From contig CAWGTD010000013.1 in the NCBI GenBank assembly GCA_963825415.1, positions 191,305 to 255,304 of the forward strand: DNA of 64,000 nucleotides. The letters run 5' to 3'. This document shows, in pieces, positions 34,459 to 43,185 of this stretch. This stretch comes from BP-464 sp963825415. Its GTDB lineage: Bacteria > Actinomycetota > Thermoleophilia > Solirubrobacterales > Solirubrobacteraceae. The position numbers and the translations under genes are program-made. A model generated the notes under the pieces. The model made no database searches. It was given only the letters and a program-made list of their open reading frames with translations, and was not told the DNA's origin. The stretch's first letter is position 1. Each line of letters starts with the position of its first letter.

Positions 34459-34867
34459 CCTGCGCGAGACGATCGACCGCTACAACGCGGCGTGGAACGC
34501 ACACGACGTCGACACGATCGTGCGGATGCACGCGCCGGGGATGGTCTTCCACAACCACACCGCCGGCGAGTCGGCGGAGGGCGAGCAGGTTCGCGAGCAC
34601 ATCGCGGCGATCTTTCGCACCTGGCCCGACATCGCGTTCGAGACAGTGCGCCTCTACGTGGGCGACGGGCTGGTCACGCAGGAGTGGCGGGCGACGGCCA
34701 CGCACGTCGAGCGCATGACCCGCGGCGACGTGGTGGCCGAGCCGACCGGCCGCACGATCAGCTGGGAAGGCGTCGACGTGATGCCGTTCGACTCCGACGG
34801 CCTCCTGCTGCGCAAGGACGTCTACTCCGACTCCGTCGGGATCCTGCGCCAGCTCGGCCTGCTGTAG
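34451..34867 (+). CDS. SnoaL/NTF2-like protein
   Basis: 138 residues of the NTF2 fold as in SnoaL-like proteins: ETIDRYNAAWNAHDVDTIVR, MHAPGMVFHNHTAG, EHIAAIFRTWPDIAFETVR and VTQEWRATATH. Such small proteins may be cyclases, isomerases or simply ligand-binding domains. It is coupled to the cyclase gene, but a link with cAMP is not evident from the sequence. Confidence 0.8.
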   Translation: MPDLRETIDRYNAAWNAHDVDTIVRMHAPGMVFHNHTAGESAEGEQVREHIAAIFRTWPDIAFETVRLYVGDGLVTQEWRATATHVERMTRGDVVAEPTGRTISWEGVDVMPFDSDGLLLRKDVYSDSVGILRQLGLL

Positions 34868-34875
34868 CCCGAGCC

Positions 34876-35634
34876 CTAGCCCGCGGCGGCTGCGACCTGT
34901 TCGAGCACCTCGGCGGGGGCGTCGAAGTTCGCGTGGACGGCGTCGACGTCGTCGTTGTCCTCCAATGCGTCGATCAGGCGCATGAGCTTCAGCGCGGCGT
35001 CGGCGTCGACGGGGACGACGGACTTGGGGCGTTGCTGGATCTCGGCAGTCTCGATCTCGACGCCCGCCTCCTCCAACGCCGCGCGAACCGGCGTGAGCGC
35101 CGACGGATCGGTGATGACCTCGAAGACGTCGTCGTCGACCGCGATGTCCTCGGCGCCGGCCTCGATCGCGGCGAGCAGGTCGTCCTCCGAATAGCGCTGG
35201 GCGTCGACGACGATCAGGCCCTTCTTGTCGAACAGGTAGGCCACCGAACCCGGCTCGCCGAGGTTGCCGCCGTGCTTGGTGAACGCGTGGCGGATGTCCG
35301 ACCCGGTGCGATTGCGGTTGTCTGTTAGCGCCTGGACGAGCATCGCGACGCCGCCCGGGCCATAACCCTCGTAGACGACCTCCTCGAACGTCTCGGCGTC
35401 CTTGTCGTCGCCCGTCCCCTTGGCGATCGCGCGCTCGATGTTGTCCTTGGGCATCGACGCGTCCTTGGCCTTCTGGACCGCCAGGCCGAGCGAGGGATTG
35501 CCATCGACGTCTCCCCCGCCCTCACGCGCGGCGACCGTGATCGCACGCGCGAGCTTGGTGAAGAGCTTGCCCTTGCGCGAGTCGACGATCGCCTTCTTGT
35601 GCTTGATCGAAGCCCATTTGGAATGACCTGACAT
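34876..35634 (-). CDS. yebC: YebC/PmpR-family protein
   Basis: 252 residues. The family opening MSGHSKWASIKHKKAIVDSR is followed by KGKLFTKLARAITVAAREGG, MPKDNIERAIAKGTG, EEVVYEGYGPGGVAMLVQAL and HGGNLGEPGSVAYLFDKKG. Long annotated as a transcription regulator, members also help ribosomes through difficult proline stretches. It normally sits next to ruvC. Here the collagen-like trio and the cyclase pair intervene. TAGACT nine bases before the ATG suggests a leaderless message. Confidence 0.95.
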   Translation of the reverse strand: MSGHSKWASIKHKKAIVDSRKGKLFTKLARAITVAAREGGGDVDGNPSLGLAVQKAKDASMPKDNIERAIAKGTGDDKDAETFEEVVYEGYGPGGVAMLVQALTDNRNRTGSDIRHAFTKHGGNLGEPGSVAYLFDKKGLIVVDAQRYSEDDLLAAIEAGAEDIAVDDDVFEVITDPSALTPVRAALEEAGVEIETAEIQQRPKSVVPVDADAALKLMRLIDALEDNDDVDAVHANFDAPAEVLEQVAAAAG

Positions 35635-35643
35635 ACCGAGCCC

Positions 35644-35649
35644 AGTCTA
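35644..35649 (-). promoter_or_regulatory. Candidate -10 element of yebC
   Basis: TAGACT on the minus strand lies nine bases before the yebC ATG, the same hexamer as the one proposed for corA. Confidence 0.42.
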
Positions 35650-35661
35650 TGACCGGCCCCG

Positions 35662-36219
35662 CTAGACGACGCGGTAGTGCAGGTGCACGACGCCGTTGCC
35701 GAAGCGGTGCTCGTCGATCAGCTCCAGGTCCAGGCGCATCCCGGCAGGCAACGCCGGGTTGCCTCCGCCGACGATCACCGGCGAGACGAACAGGTGGCAC
35801 TCGTCGACCAACCCGGCCGCGAGCGCCTGGGCTGCGAGCTCGGGCCCGCCGATGCTCAGATCCGCGGCCGCCGACGTCTTCAGCTGCCGGACCGCGTCGG
35901 GGTCGAACTCGCGCTCGATCCGCGTCCTTGCGGTCGGCAGCGCCTCCAGCGTGCGCGAGTAGACGACCTTGTCGGACTGCTGCCAGATCTGTGCGTAGTC
36001 GCGCATGGCCGGTGGCTGGTCGGCGGCAGTGGACGCGGTCTCCCAGTAGGCCAGCACCGCGTACATGCGGCGGCCGAGGAGGTGCGTGCCGATCGGCCGC
36101 TCGAGGTCGTTGACGAAGGCGTGGACCTCGTCGTCGGGCCGCGACCAGTCCCAGTTGCCGGCCTCGTCGGCGACGTAGCCGTCGAGCGAGCAGATCGCCG
36201 AATAGATCAGCCGCGCCAT
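35662..36219 (-). CDS. Dihydrofolate-reductase-like (RibD C-terminal fold) protein
   Basis: 185 residues of the DHFR/RibD-C superfamily. It begins MARLIYSAICSLDGYVADEA and has THLLGRRMYAVLAYWE, DLSIGGPELAAQALAAGLVD and CHLFVSPVIVGGGNPALPAG. Family members are NADPH-dependent reductases, many uncharacterised. This is unlikely to be the main folate enzyme. TACGAT nine bases upstream of the ATG and TAGGAT for the divergent phosphohexomutase form a compact divergent promoter region. Confidence 0.85.
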   Translation of the reverse strand: MARLIYSAICSLDGYVADEAGNWDWSRPDDEVHAFVNDLERPIGTHLLGRRMYAVLAYWETASTAADQPPAMRDYAQIWQQSDKVVYSRTLEALPTARTRIEREFDPDAVRQLKTSAAADLSIGGPELAAQALAAGLVDECHLFVSPVIVGGGNPALPAGMRLDLELIDEHRFGNGVVHLHYRVV

Positions 36220-36228
36220 GCCCGGCCA

Positions 36229-36256
36229 ATCGTACGGCGTGGCCGGTTCGTAGGAT
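36229..36256. promoter_or_regulatory. Divergent candidate -10 elements (DHFR-like gene and phosphohexomutase)
   Basis: TACGAT on the minus strand (36234-36229) lies nine bases before ATG 36219. TAGGAT on the plus strand (36251-36256) lies ten bases before ATG 36267. Both fit leaderless or near-leaderless transcription. Confidence 0.42.
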
Positions 36257-36266
36257 CACGCGCTCC

Positions 36267-37642
36267 ATGGACCTCGATCCCGGCATCTTCAAGGCGTACG
36301 ACGTCCGCGGCCTCTACGGCGAGCAGATCGACGGCGACCTCGCCGAGCTGGTCGGCCGCGCGTTCGTGCGCGTGCTCGCGGGGATGGTCGGGACCGAGAC
36401 GACCGCGCTGCGGGTGGGCCTCGGGCGCGACATGCGCCTCACGGCGCCGGAGCTGACCGATCGCTACCGCACGGGCATGACCGCCGAGGGCGCCCACGTG
36501 ATCGACATCGGCGAGGTGGGCACCGAGATGCTCTATTTCCTCGTCGGCTCGCGCGAGCTCGACGGCGGGCTGATGTGCACGGCGTCGCACAACCCGAAGC
36601 CCTACACGGGCGCCAAGCTGGTCGAGCGCGGCGCGATCGCGCTGAGCGGCGACCGCGGCATCCAGGACATCCGGCGCACGATCGAGGCGGGGCTGCCGGA
36701 TCCCCCCGGCGGTGGAACGGTCGAGGAGGTCGACATCGTCGCGGAGTTCCACGAGCGGGCGCTGTCGATGATCGACCCCGCGAACGTGCGACCGATGAAG
36801 GTCGTCGTCGACGGCGGCAACGGCATGGCCGGGCCGATGGTCGGCCCGCTTCTCGAGCGCCTGCCGCTCGACCTGGAGAAGGCCTACTGGACCCCGACGG
36901 CAACTTCCCCGACCACGAGCCCAACCCGATGATCGAGGCCAACCGGCGCTTCCTCATGGACAAGGTCCTGGAGACCGGCGCCGACCTCGGGATCGCCTGG
37001 GACGGCGACGCCGACCGTTGCTTCTTCATCGACGACTCGGGCACGTTCGTCGACGGCGACTTCCTCACGGCGATCCTCGCCGAGCACCTGCTGGCCAAAT
37101 CCGACCCCACCCACCCGTCTTCGATCCTCTACGACGTGCGCGCGTCGCGGGCGGTGCCCGACGTCGTCGAGCGCGCCGGCGGCAAGGCCTTCCGCAACCG
37201 CGTCGGCCACGCGTTCTTCAAGACCCGCATGCGCGACGAGGGCGCGATCTTCGGCGGCGAGGTCTCCGGCCACTACTACTTCCACGACTTCTACAACGCC
37301 GACAGCGGGACGATCCCGGCGCTGCTGATCCTCGAGAAGCTCTCGGTCGAGGGGCGCCGCCTGAGCGAGCTGGTCGGCGACTACCGCGCGAACTACTTCA
37401 TCAGCGGCGAGATCAACACCGAGGTCTCAGACCAGCAGGCCAAGATGGCCGCGATCGAGGAGAAGTATTCGGACGGCCGGATCGACCACCTCGACGGCGT
37501 GTCGGTCGACTACGACGACTGGCACTTCAACGTGCGCCCTTCGAACACCGAGCCGCTGCTGCGGCTCAACCTCGAGTCGCTGGTGTCCGTGGAGGACATG
37601 GAGCGCCGCCGCGACGAGGTGCTCGCGTTGATCCGCGCGTGA
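36267..37642 (+). CDS. Phosphomannomutase/phosphoglucomutase, one frameshift
   Basis: 458 residues if a base missing near 36890 is restored. The phosphoserine loop is LMCTASHNPKPYTGAKLV, the metal loop IAWDGDADRCFFIDDSG, the sugar loop FGGEVSGHYYFHDFYN and the phosphate-binding loop NVRPSNTEPLLRLN. It interconverts hexose 1- and 6-phosphates and would feed sugar nucleotides to the glycan locus. At the break the text reads TACTGGACCCC where TACTGGGACCCC restores the frame. Its TGA overlaps the next GTG. Confidence 0.92.
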
Positions 37643-38295
37643 GCGAGGGCATCCGTCAGCTGCGGTTCGTGCCGCCGCCGGGAGCGACGGTCCTGCTGCT
37701 CGTGCGCCACGGAGAGTCGGAGCCGGTGCGCGAGGGCGTGCCCGTGCCGCTGCTCGACGGCTCCAGCGACCCCGAGCTCGATCCGGTCGGGGTCGCCCAG
37801 GCCGAGCGGGTGGCCGAGCGGCTCGGCGGCCAGGAGGTCGCCGCTTTGTACGTGACGCCGCTGCGGCGCACCGCGCAGACCGCGGCGCCGCTCGCCGCCC
37901 GGCTCGGGCTCAAGCAGCGCGTCGAGCCCGCGCTCCAGGAGATCTTCCTCGGCGAGTGGGAGGGCGGGCACTTCCGCCGCCACATGCACGAGGGCCACCC
38001 GATCGTGATGGAGCTGCTGACCTCGCAGCGCTGGGAGGTCATCCCCGGCGCCGAGTCGTCGGCGGCGTTCAGCGAGCGCGTGCGCGACGGCATCACGCGA
38101 ATCGCCGCCGCGCATCCCGACGAGACGGTGGTGGTCGTCGCCCACGGCGGGACGATCAGCCAGGCGCTCTCGACCGCGAGCGGAGCGAAGCCGTTCGCCT
38201 TCCTGGCGGTCGACAACGCCTCGATCTCCGAGCTCGTCGTCGCCGGCGACGTGTGGACCATGCGCCGCTTCAACGACACCGCGCACCTCGAGTAG
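37639..38295 (+). CDS. Histidine phosphatase (phosphoglycerate-mutase-like)
   Basis: 218 residues from GTG 37639. The catalytic LLLVRHGESEPVREG carries the RHG histidine, the second arginine is in LYVTPLRRTAQTAAPL, the glutamate in QEIFLGEWEGG and the second histidine in VVVVAHGGTISQAL. This is the branch of phosphatases active on small phosphoesters. It is coupled to the phosphohexomutase by GTGA and abuts the MBL-fold gene. Confidence 0.88.
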   Translation: MSEGIRQLRFVPPPGATVLLLVRHGESEPVREGVPVPLLDGSSDPELDPVGVAQAERVAERLGGQEVAALYVTPLRRTAQTAAPLAARLGLKQRVEPALQEIFLGEWEGGHFRRHMHEGHPIVMELLTSQRWEVIPGAESSAAFSERVRDGITRIAAAHPDETVVVVAHGGTISQALSTASGAKPFAFLAVDNASISELVVAGDVWTMRRFNDTAHLE

Positions 38296-39297
38296 ATGGC
38301 GGCCGCCACCGGCATCCACTGCCTGCCGATCCCCACGCCGTTTGCCGTCGGGCGCGTCAACACCTACCTCGTCGACGACGATCCGCTCACGCTGGTCGAC
38401 AGCGGGCCGAACAGCGCCACCTCGCTGACGACGCTCGAGGCGGCGCTGGCCGAGCACGGCCGGCGGATCGAGGACCTCGAGCGGATCGTGGTCACCCACC
38501 AGCACATCGACCACATCGGCCTGGTCCAGATCCTCGCGGAGCGCTCGGGCGCCGAGGTCTGCGCGCTCGACGCGCTCGCTCCCTGGCTGGCCCGCTACAG
38601 CGAGGGCATGGACGCCGACGACGGCTTCGCCGAGGCGGTCATGGCCCGCCACGGCATCCCTGAGGACATCCGCTACGCGCTGCGCGCGGTCTCGGCCCAG
38701 TTCCGGGCCTGGGGCGCGAGCGCGACCGTCACCCGCGAGCTGCACGACGGTGGCGAGCTGGAGTTCGCCAACCGGACGTGGCGGGTGTGGCACCGCCCCG
38801 GCCACTCGCCGTCGGACACCGTCTTTCACGAGGAGCCCAGCGGGCTGCTTGTCGGCGGCGATCACCTGATCAAGCACATCTCCTCGAACCCCCTGATCTC
38901 GCGGCCGCTCGAGCACACGCGCCCGGAGGGCGTGGGTCGGTGCGCGAGCGAGGAGCGCCCGAAGTCGCTTCGGATCTACCTCGACTCGCTCACGGCGACG
39001 CGAGCGATGGAGCTGACGACCGTGCTGTCCGGCCACGGCGAGCCGATCGACGACCACGCGACGCTGATCGACGAGCGCTTCGGCCTGCATGTCCGCCGCG
39101 CCGAGAAGCTCCACCGGCTGATCGCCGAGCGTCCGCGTTCGGCCTACGAGCTGGCGCAGGCGATGTGGGGCAACGTCGCGGTCACCCAGGCCTATCTCAC
39201 GCTCTCGGAGGTGCTCGGCCACACCGACCTGCTCGTCGACGACGGTCGCGTCGAGGAGATCGAGCAGGACGGGGTCGTGCGCTTCACGGCGACGTGA
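38296..39297 (+). CDS. MBL-fold metallo-hydrolase with C-terminal winged-helix-like domain
   Basis: 333 residues. The metal motif is VVTHQHIDHIGLVQIL, with later ligands in WHRPGHSPSDTV, VGGDHLIKHI and TVLSGHGEPI. The C-terminal 80 residues (RRAEKLHRLIAERPRSAYEL, AYLTLSEVLGHTDLLVDDGR) look like the small DNA-binding-like domain of LACTB2-type hydrolases. The substrate is unknown. Its ATG directly follows the previous TAG, and its TGA overlaps the next GTG, so the three genes form one unit with the glycosyltransferase. Confidence 0.85.
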   Translation: MAAATGIHCLPIPTPFAVGRVNTYLVDDDPLTLVDSGPNSATSLTTLEAALAEHGRRIEDLERIVVTHQHIDHIGLVQILAERSGAEVCALDALAPWLARYSEGMDADDGFAEAVMARHGIPEDIRYALRAVSAQFRAWGASATVTRELHDGGELEFANRTWRVWHRPGHSPSDTVFHEEPSGLLVGGDHLIKHISSNPLISRPLEHTRPEGVGRCASEERPKSLRIYLDSLTATRAMELTTVLSGHGEPIDDHATLIDERFGLHVRRAEKLHRLIAERPRSAYELAQAMWGNVAVTQAYLTLSEVLGHTDLLVDDGRVEEIEQDGVVRFTAT

Positions 39298-40236
39298 TCG
39301 CCCTGAACGCCCGCGCCGCCGCGCGGCCCGAGCTCGGAGGGGTCGAGCGCTGGGCGCGCGAGCTGGCGGCGCGCCTCGACGCCCGCGTCCTGCGGCCGCC
39401 GGCGGCGCTGGCGCACCGTGCCGGCCATCTATGGGAGCAGGCCGTGCTGCCGGCCCGCGCCCGCGGCGCCGACGTGCTGGTCAACCCCGCCAACCTCGCC
39501 CCGCTGGCGTTCCGGCGCAACGTCGTGGTGATCCACGACGCCGCGGCGCTGCGCGAGCCCGGCTGGTACTCGCGCTCCTATGTCGCCTGGCAGCGGGCGG
39601 TCCTGCCCGCGATCGCCCGGCGCGCGCTGCGGGTCGTGACCGTCAGCGAGTTCAGCCGCGGCGAGCTGGCCGAGCTGCTCGGCGTCGACGCCGCGATCGT
39701 GCCCGGCGGCGTCGATCACGCGCGCTTCGTCCCGGGGGCGCCGCGGGAGGACCGGCCCTACGTGCTCACCGTCGCCGGCGCCACCGCCCGCAAGAACCTG
39801 GCGGCGCTCGGCGAGACCGCGCGCCGCCTGGCCGCGCGCGGGATCGAGCTGCTCGCCGCCGGCCCCGAGCGCCCGCAGTTCCGCGCCGAGCAGGCACTCC
39901 CCGTCCGCGCGCTCGGCGAGGTTCCCGACGCCGAGCTCCCGGGTCTGTACGCGGGCGCGCTGGCGTTCGTCCTGCCCTCGCTCTACGAGGGCTTCGGGCT
40001 GCCGTGCCTGGAGGCGATGGCCTGCGGCGTGCCGGTCGTCGCCTCCGACCGCGGCGCGCTGCCCGAGACCTGCGGCGACGCCGCGCTGCTGGTCGACCCC
40101 ACCGACCAGCCGGCGATCGCCGACGCGGTCGATGCGGCGATCGGCGACGACGGCCTGCGCGAGCGGGGGCTGCGCCGCGCCGCGCAGTTCAGCTGGGACC
40201 GGACAGCCGCCGAGCTGACGGCAGCTGCTCGACTAG
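39294..40236 (+). CDS. GT4-type glycosyltransferase, C-terminal frameshift
   Basis: About 313 residues. It opens VIALNARAAARPELGGVERW and has VVVIHDAAALREPGWYSRSY, RVVTVSEFSRGELAELLGVD, TVAGATARKNLAALGETARR and the donor site VLPSLYEGFGLPCLEAMACG. As written the frame runs on past 40236 in antisense to rpiB. Removing one base near 40218 gives ELRQLLD and a stop at 40234-40236, sharing CTAG with the RpiB-like gene. That end is preferred. It adds a sugar from a nucleotide donor to an unknown acceptor. Confidence 0.83.
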
Positions 40237-40667
40237 ATCTCGTCGAGGTGCTCGACGTTGGCGCGGTCGTCGGGCTCCTCGCTGGCCTCGTTGCGAAACC
40301 ACGCGTCGAGGATCTCGGCGAGCTGCGCCTCGGAGGTCAGCCGCAGGCTCAGCGCCAGGACGTTGGCGTCGTTCCAGCGGCGCGCGCCCGCGGCGGTGGC
40401 GGCGTCGGAGCACAGCGCCGCGCGGACGCCGGAGACCTTGTTGGCGGCGATCGACGCGCCGGTTCCGGTCCAGCAGCAAACGACGGCCTGCTCGGCGCGC
40501 CCGTCGGCGACGTCGCGGGCGGCCGCCTCGGATGCCCACGCCCAGTCGTCGCGTTCGCCGTCGGCGAGGGCGCCATGGCAGATCGGATCGTGGCCGCGCG
40601 CCCGCAGCTCCTCGACGACCGCCTGCGCCACGCCCGTCCGCTCGTCGCTGGCCACCGCGATGCGCAC
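40233..40667 (-). CDS. RpiB/LacAB-family sugar-phosphate isomerase
   Basis: 144 residues from GTG 40667. VRIAVASDERTGVAQAVVEE is the N-terminal strand-helix. CCWTGTGASIAANKVSGVRA holds the catalytic Cys and anion loop, and SDAATAAGARRWNDANVLAL is the family hallmark. It may serve as ribose-5-phosphate isomerase B or act on another aldose phosphate. The Asp found in the E. coli N-terminal HAG motif is replaced here (ASDERT), so the substrate may differ. Confidence 0.82.
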   Translation of the reverse strand: MRIAVASDERTGVAQAVVEELRARGHDPICHGALADGERDDWAWASEAAARDVADGRAEQAVVCCWTGTGASIAANKVSGVRAALCSDAATAAGARRWNDANVLALSLRLTSEAQLAEILDAWFRNEASEEPDDRANVEHLDEI

Positions 40668-40672
40668 GCCAC

Positions 40673-41816
40673 TCAGGATGCCACGCGGACGATCGCCTCG
40701 GAAACCCTGCGCGTCTCCACGCTGACATCGGCGTGCGCGAGCACCCACTGGCGGCCCTCGAACCCCGCCGCCGCGCGCTCCTCGGGCTCGTAGGCGAGGA
40801 CCTCCTCCAGCGCGGCGGCCAGCGCGTCGGGATCGCCGGGCGGAACGAGCCGGCCCCAGGGCGGCCCGACGCACTCCGGCAGCCCGACCTCGTCGCTGGC
40901 GACGACGAGCAGCTCCATGGCCATCGCCTCCTTGACCACGACGGGCATCGAGTCGCGGTCGCCGTCGGCCGCGACGACGCAGGGCATCGCCAACACGTCG
41001 ACCGCCTCCAGCAACGACCGCACGCGGGCGTGATCGACCGCGCCGATCAGCTCGACGTCGGTGTTCTCGAGCGCCTCGCGCCGCGGCCCCTCCCCCGCGA
41101 TGACGACGCGCGTGTCGCGCAGGCGCGTCGCCGCCTCGGCAAGGACCTCGAAGCCCTTCTTCTCGACCAGCCGGCCGATCGCCAGGACGGTGCGGCCCCC
41201 GGGGTGCTCGCCGACGCGACGGAACACGGTCGGGTCGACGCCCATGACAACGACCTCGATGCGCGCGTCGGGCGCGAGCTCGCGCAGGTGTCGCGCGTTG
41301 TACTCGCAGACGGTGAACGCGACCGCCGCCCCCTCGAGCTTCTCGCGCAGGTTGGCCGGCGAGAGGAACACGTCATAGCCGTGGGCGGTCACGCTGTAGG
41401 TGAGGCCCAGCAGCCGCGCGACGCGCATCGCGGTCAGCGCCGAGCCGGCGGCGAAGTGCGCGTGGAGGTGGCGCTCGCCGGCGTCGGCCACCCGCCTGGC
41501 GACCGGCGCGATCTCGCGCAGCGGCGGGGCCCACTCCTGCTTGCGCCAGCGCCGGCGGGCGAGCACGTCGCGCAGACAGCGCAGCGGGTGCGCGAACAGC
41601 AGCCACCGCAGCGCCGCCCGGCGTATGTCCTTCGGAATCGTCCTCGCGCCGGGACACCTGCGGGTCGTCGGGGTGCTCGACGCCGTCGCCGCCGGTGGCC
41701 GCCTCGATCCGCACCGGATGGTCCAGCCGCGTCAGCTCGCGCGCCTCCGCGCCCACGAACGTCTCGCTGCGCACCGGGAAGCCGTCGACCAGTAGGCAGA
41801 TGGGCGGGCGGTCCAT
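40673..41816 (-). CDS. GT4-type glycosyltransferase, N-terminal frameshift
   Basis: About 380 residues across an indel near 41645. It begins MDRPPICLLVDGFPVRSETF, as in enzymes that open with a secretion-locus-type GT-B fold. Then come HAHFAAGSALTAMRVARLLG, VTAHGYDVFLSPANLR, VLAIGRLVEKKGFEVLAEAA and DRDSMPVVVKEAMAMELLVV. The acceptor is unknown. RpiB-like begins six bases after its stop on the same strand. Confidence 0.84.
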
Positions 41817-41871
41817 GGGCGCGCGGCCAGTATGCAAGATGCCGCCAGTCGGGTGGGTACGCTGCCCGGCG

Positions 41872-42724
41872 ATGCCGCCGGTGGGTTCATCCGTCGCGAT
41901 CACGCCCGCCGGCGTGATCGCCGGCGACCCCGCCGTCCTCGCCGAGCTGTGCGCGCGGCGCGGGACGGCGGTGCTCGCGTTCGTCGACGCCGTATGCGAC
42001 GAGGGGTGCTGCACGCGAGCGGCGGCCGACGCCTTCGCCCGCTTTCGCGCCGAGGTCGTCGAGCGCGCGCACGGACCTCGATCCCGAGACGCTGCTGCTG
42101 CGCGCGACGCGCCGCGCAGTCCTCGAGCTGACGCCACCCGGGCCCGACCCCGGGTGCGCTCCCGCGCGGACGCGGCTCGCCACACGGGCCGAGCGGACGA
42201 TCGCACCCGAGGACAACGGCAAGCTCTCCAGCCATCACCGCGCGTGCGACTTCTGCCGCGAGCTCGCCGAGCGGGTGGCCGCCGGCGAGAGCGCCTATCG
42301 CGACGCCGAGGAGGGGCCGATCCCGGCGGAGGTCGCGGCCGCGATCGTGGCCGCCATGACCGCCGCCGCGCCGCTGGGATCTCGGGGGCCGGTCCGGCCG
42401 CCGGAGGTCGAACCGCGGGTGGCGAAGCCCGAGCCCTTCGAGCCCGAGCCCGAACTGGTGCTGGCCGATGCCGAGCCCGAACTGGTGCTGGCCGATGCCG
42501 AGCCCGAGCTGCAGCTGGTCGGGGCGAACGGGGGCGGCGCACGGTCGGCGAAGCCGTACTACGAGATCCCGCCGCCCGCGCCCCGCCAGCGGCGCTCGTG
42601 GCGCGCGGCCGAGCAGGCGCAGACGGTCGCTGGTACGGCGACCGCTCTGGGCCGCCTTGTCCGGGCGAAGACGGAACGCGCGCTCGCGCGCCCCACGCCG
42701 GCACCCGCAGCGCGGTCCCGATGA
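41872..42724 (+). CDS. Unknown protein with repeats, possible zinc-binding middle, one frameshift
   Basis: About 283 residues if one extra base near 42077 is removed. I do not recognise it. The N-terminal part (VAITPAGVIAGDPAVLAELC, TAVLAFVDAVCDEGCCTRAA) and RATRRAVLELTP look helical. The middle HHRACDFCRELAERVAAGES has a His/Cys arrangement like anti-sigma zinc fingers. The C-terminal part is acidic and has tandem EPELVLADA repeats, then basic residues. The TGA overlaps the ATG of a membrane protein gene, so a two-protein regulatory or envelope unit is possible. Confidence 0.5.
42446..42499 (+). repeat. Tandem 27-base coding repeat
   Basis: Two identical 27-base units encode EPELVLADA twice, followed by a partial third copy (EPELQLV). 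Perfect identity at the DNA level suggests a recent duplication or a region prone to slippage. Confidence 0.8.
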
Positions 42725-43161
42725 TCCAGGAGCCACTTGCCTCGTCGGCCCCGGAGCCGCGGACCGAGCCCGCCGATCCGGTTCAGGTCGCTCCCCCCGC
42801 GCCCGCGGCGCCGGTCTCGCCGGAGCCGTCCGCGGCGCGCCGCGCACCGCGCACGCGCAGCGCTCCCCCGCGCCTGCCCCGGCCCCGCCGGGACCACGAG
42901 CAGCGGCCGCTGCGCGACCACTCCCCGCGGGAGCTCGCGATCCCGGCCGGCCTGGTGCTCGCCTCCGTGCTGCTGATCCTTGCGGTCGCCGGCGTGTTCG
43001 GGGGCGCGACCTCGCAGCCGACGACCACCGACGTCCGTGTCAGCCAGCCGCCGCGGGCGCGCCTCGCGGCTGCGCCGCCCTCGGCGTCGGCGACCGCGGT
43101 CTCGCTCGAACGAGCCGGCGTGGTGGTCGGCGTGCCGCCCGCAGGCACCGTCTCACCCTGA
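42721..43161 (+). CDS. Single-pass membrane protein, unknown function
   Basis: 146 residues. A Pro/Ala-rich and Arg-rich N-terminus (APPAPAAPVSPEPSAARRAP) is followed by one membrane helix (ELAIPAGLVLASVLLILAVA) and about 55 outside residues rich in Ser, Thr and Ala. This layout is common in anti-sigma or cell-wall accessory proteins, but there is no family signature. The ATG overlaps the stop of the preceding unknown gene by four bases. Confidence 0.6.
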   Translation: MIQEPLASSAPEPRTEPADPVQVAPPAPAAPVSPEPSAARRAPRTRSAPPRLPRPRRDHEQRPLRDHSPRELAIPAGLVLASVLLILAVAGVFGGATSQPTTTDVRVSQPPRARLAAAPPSASATAVSLERAGVVVGVPPAGTVSP

Positions 43162-43185
43162 CCCTGGGCGATAGCGTGTCGGGCG

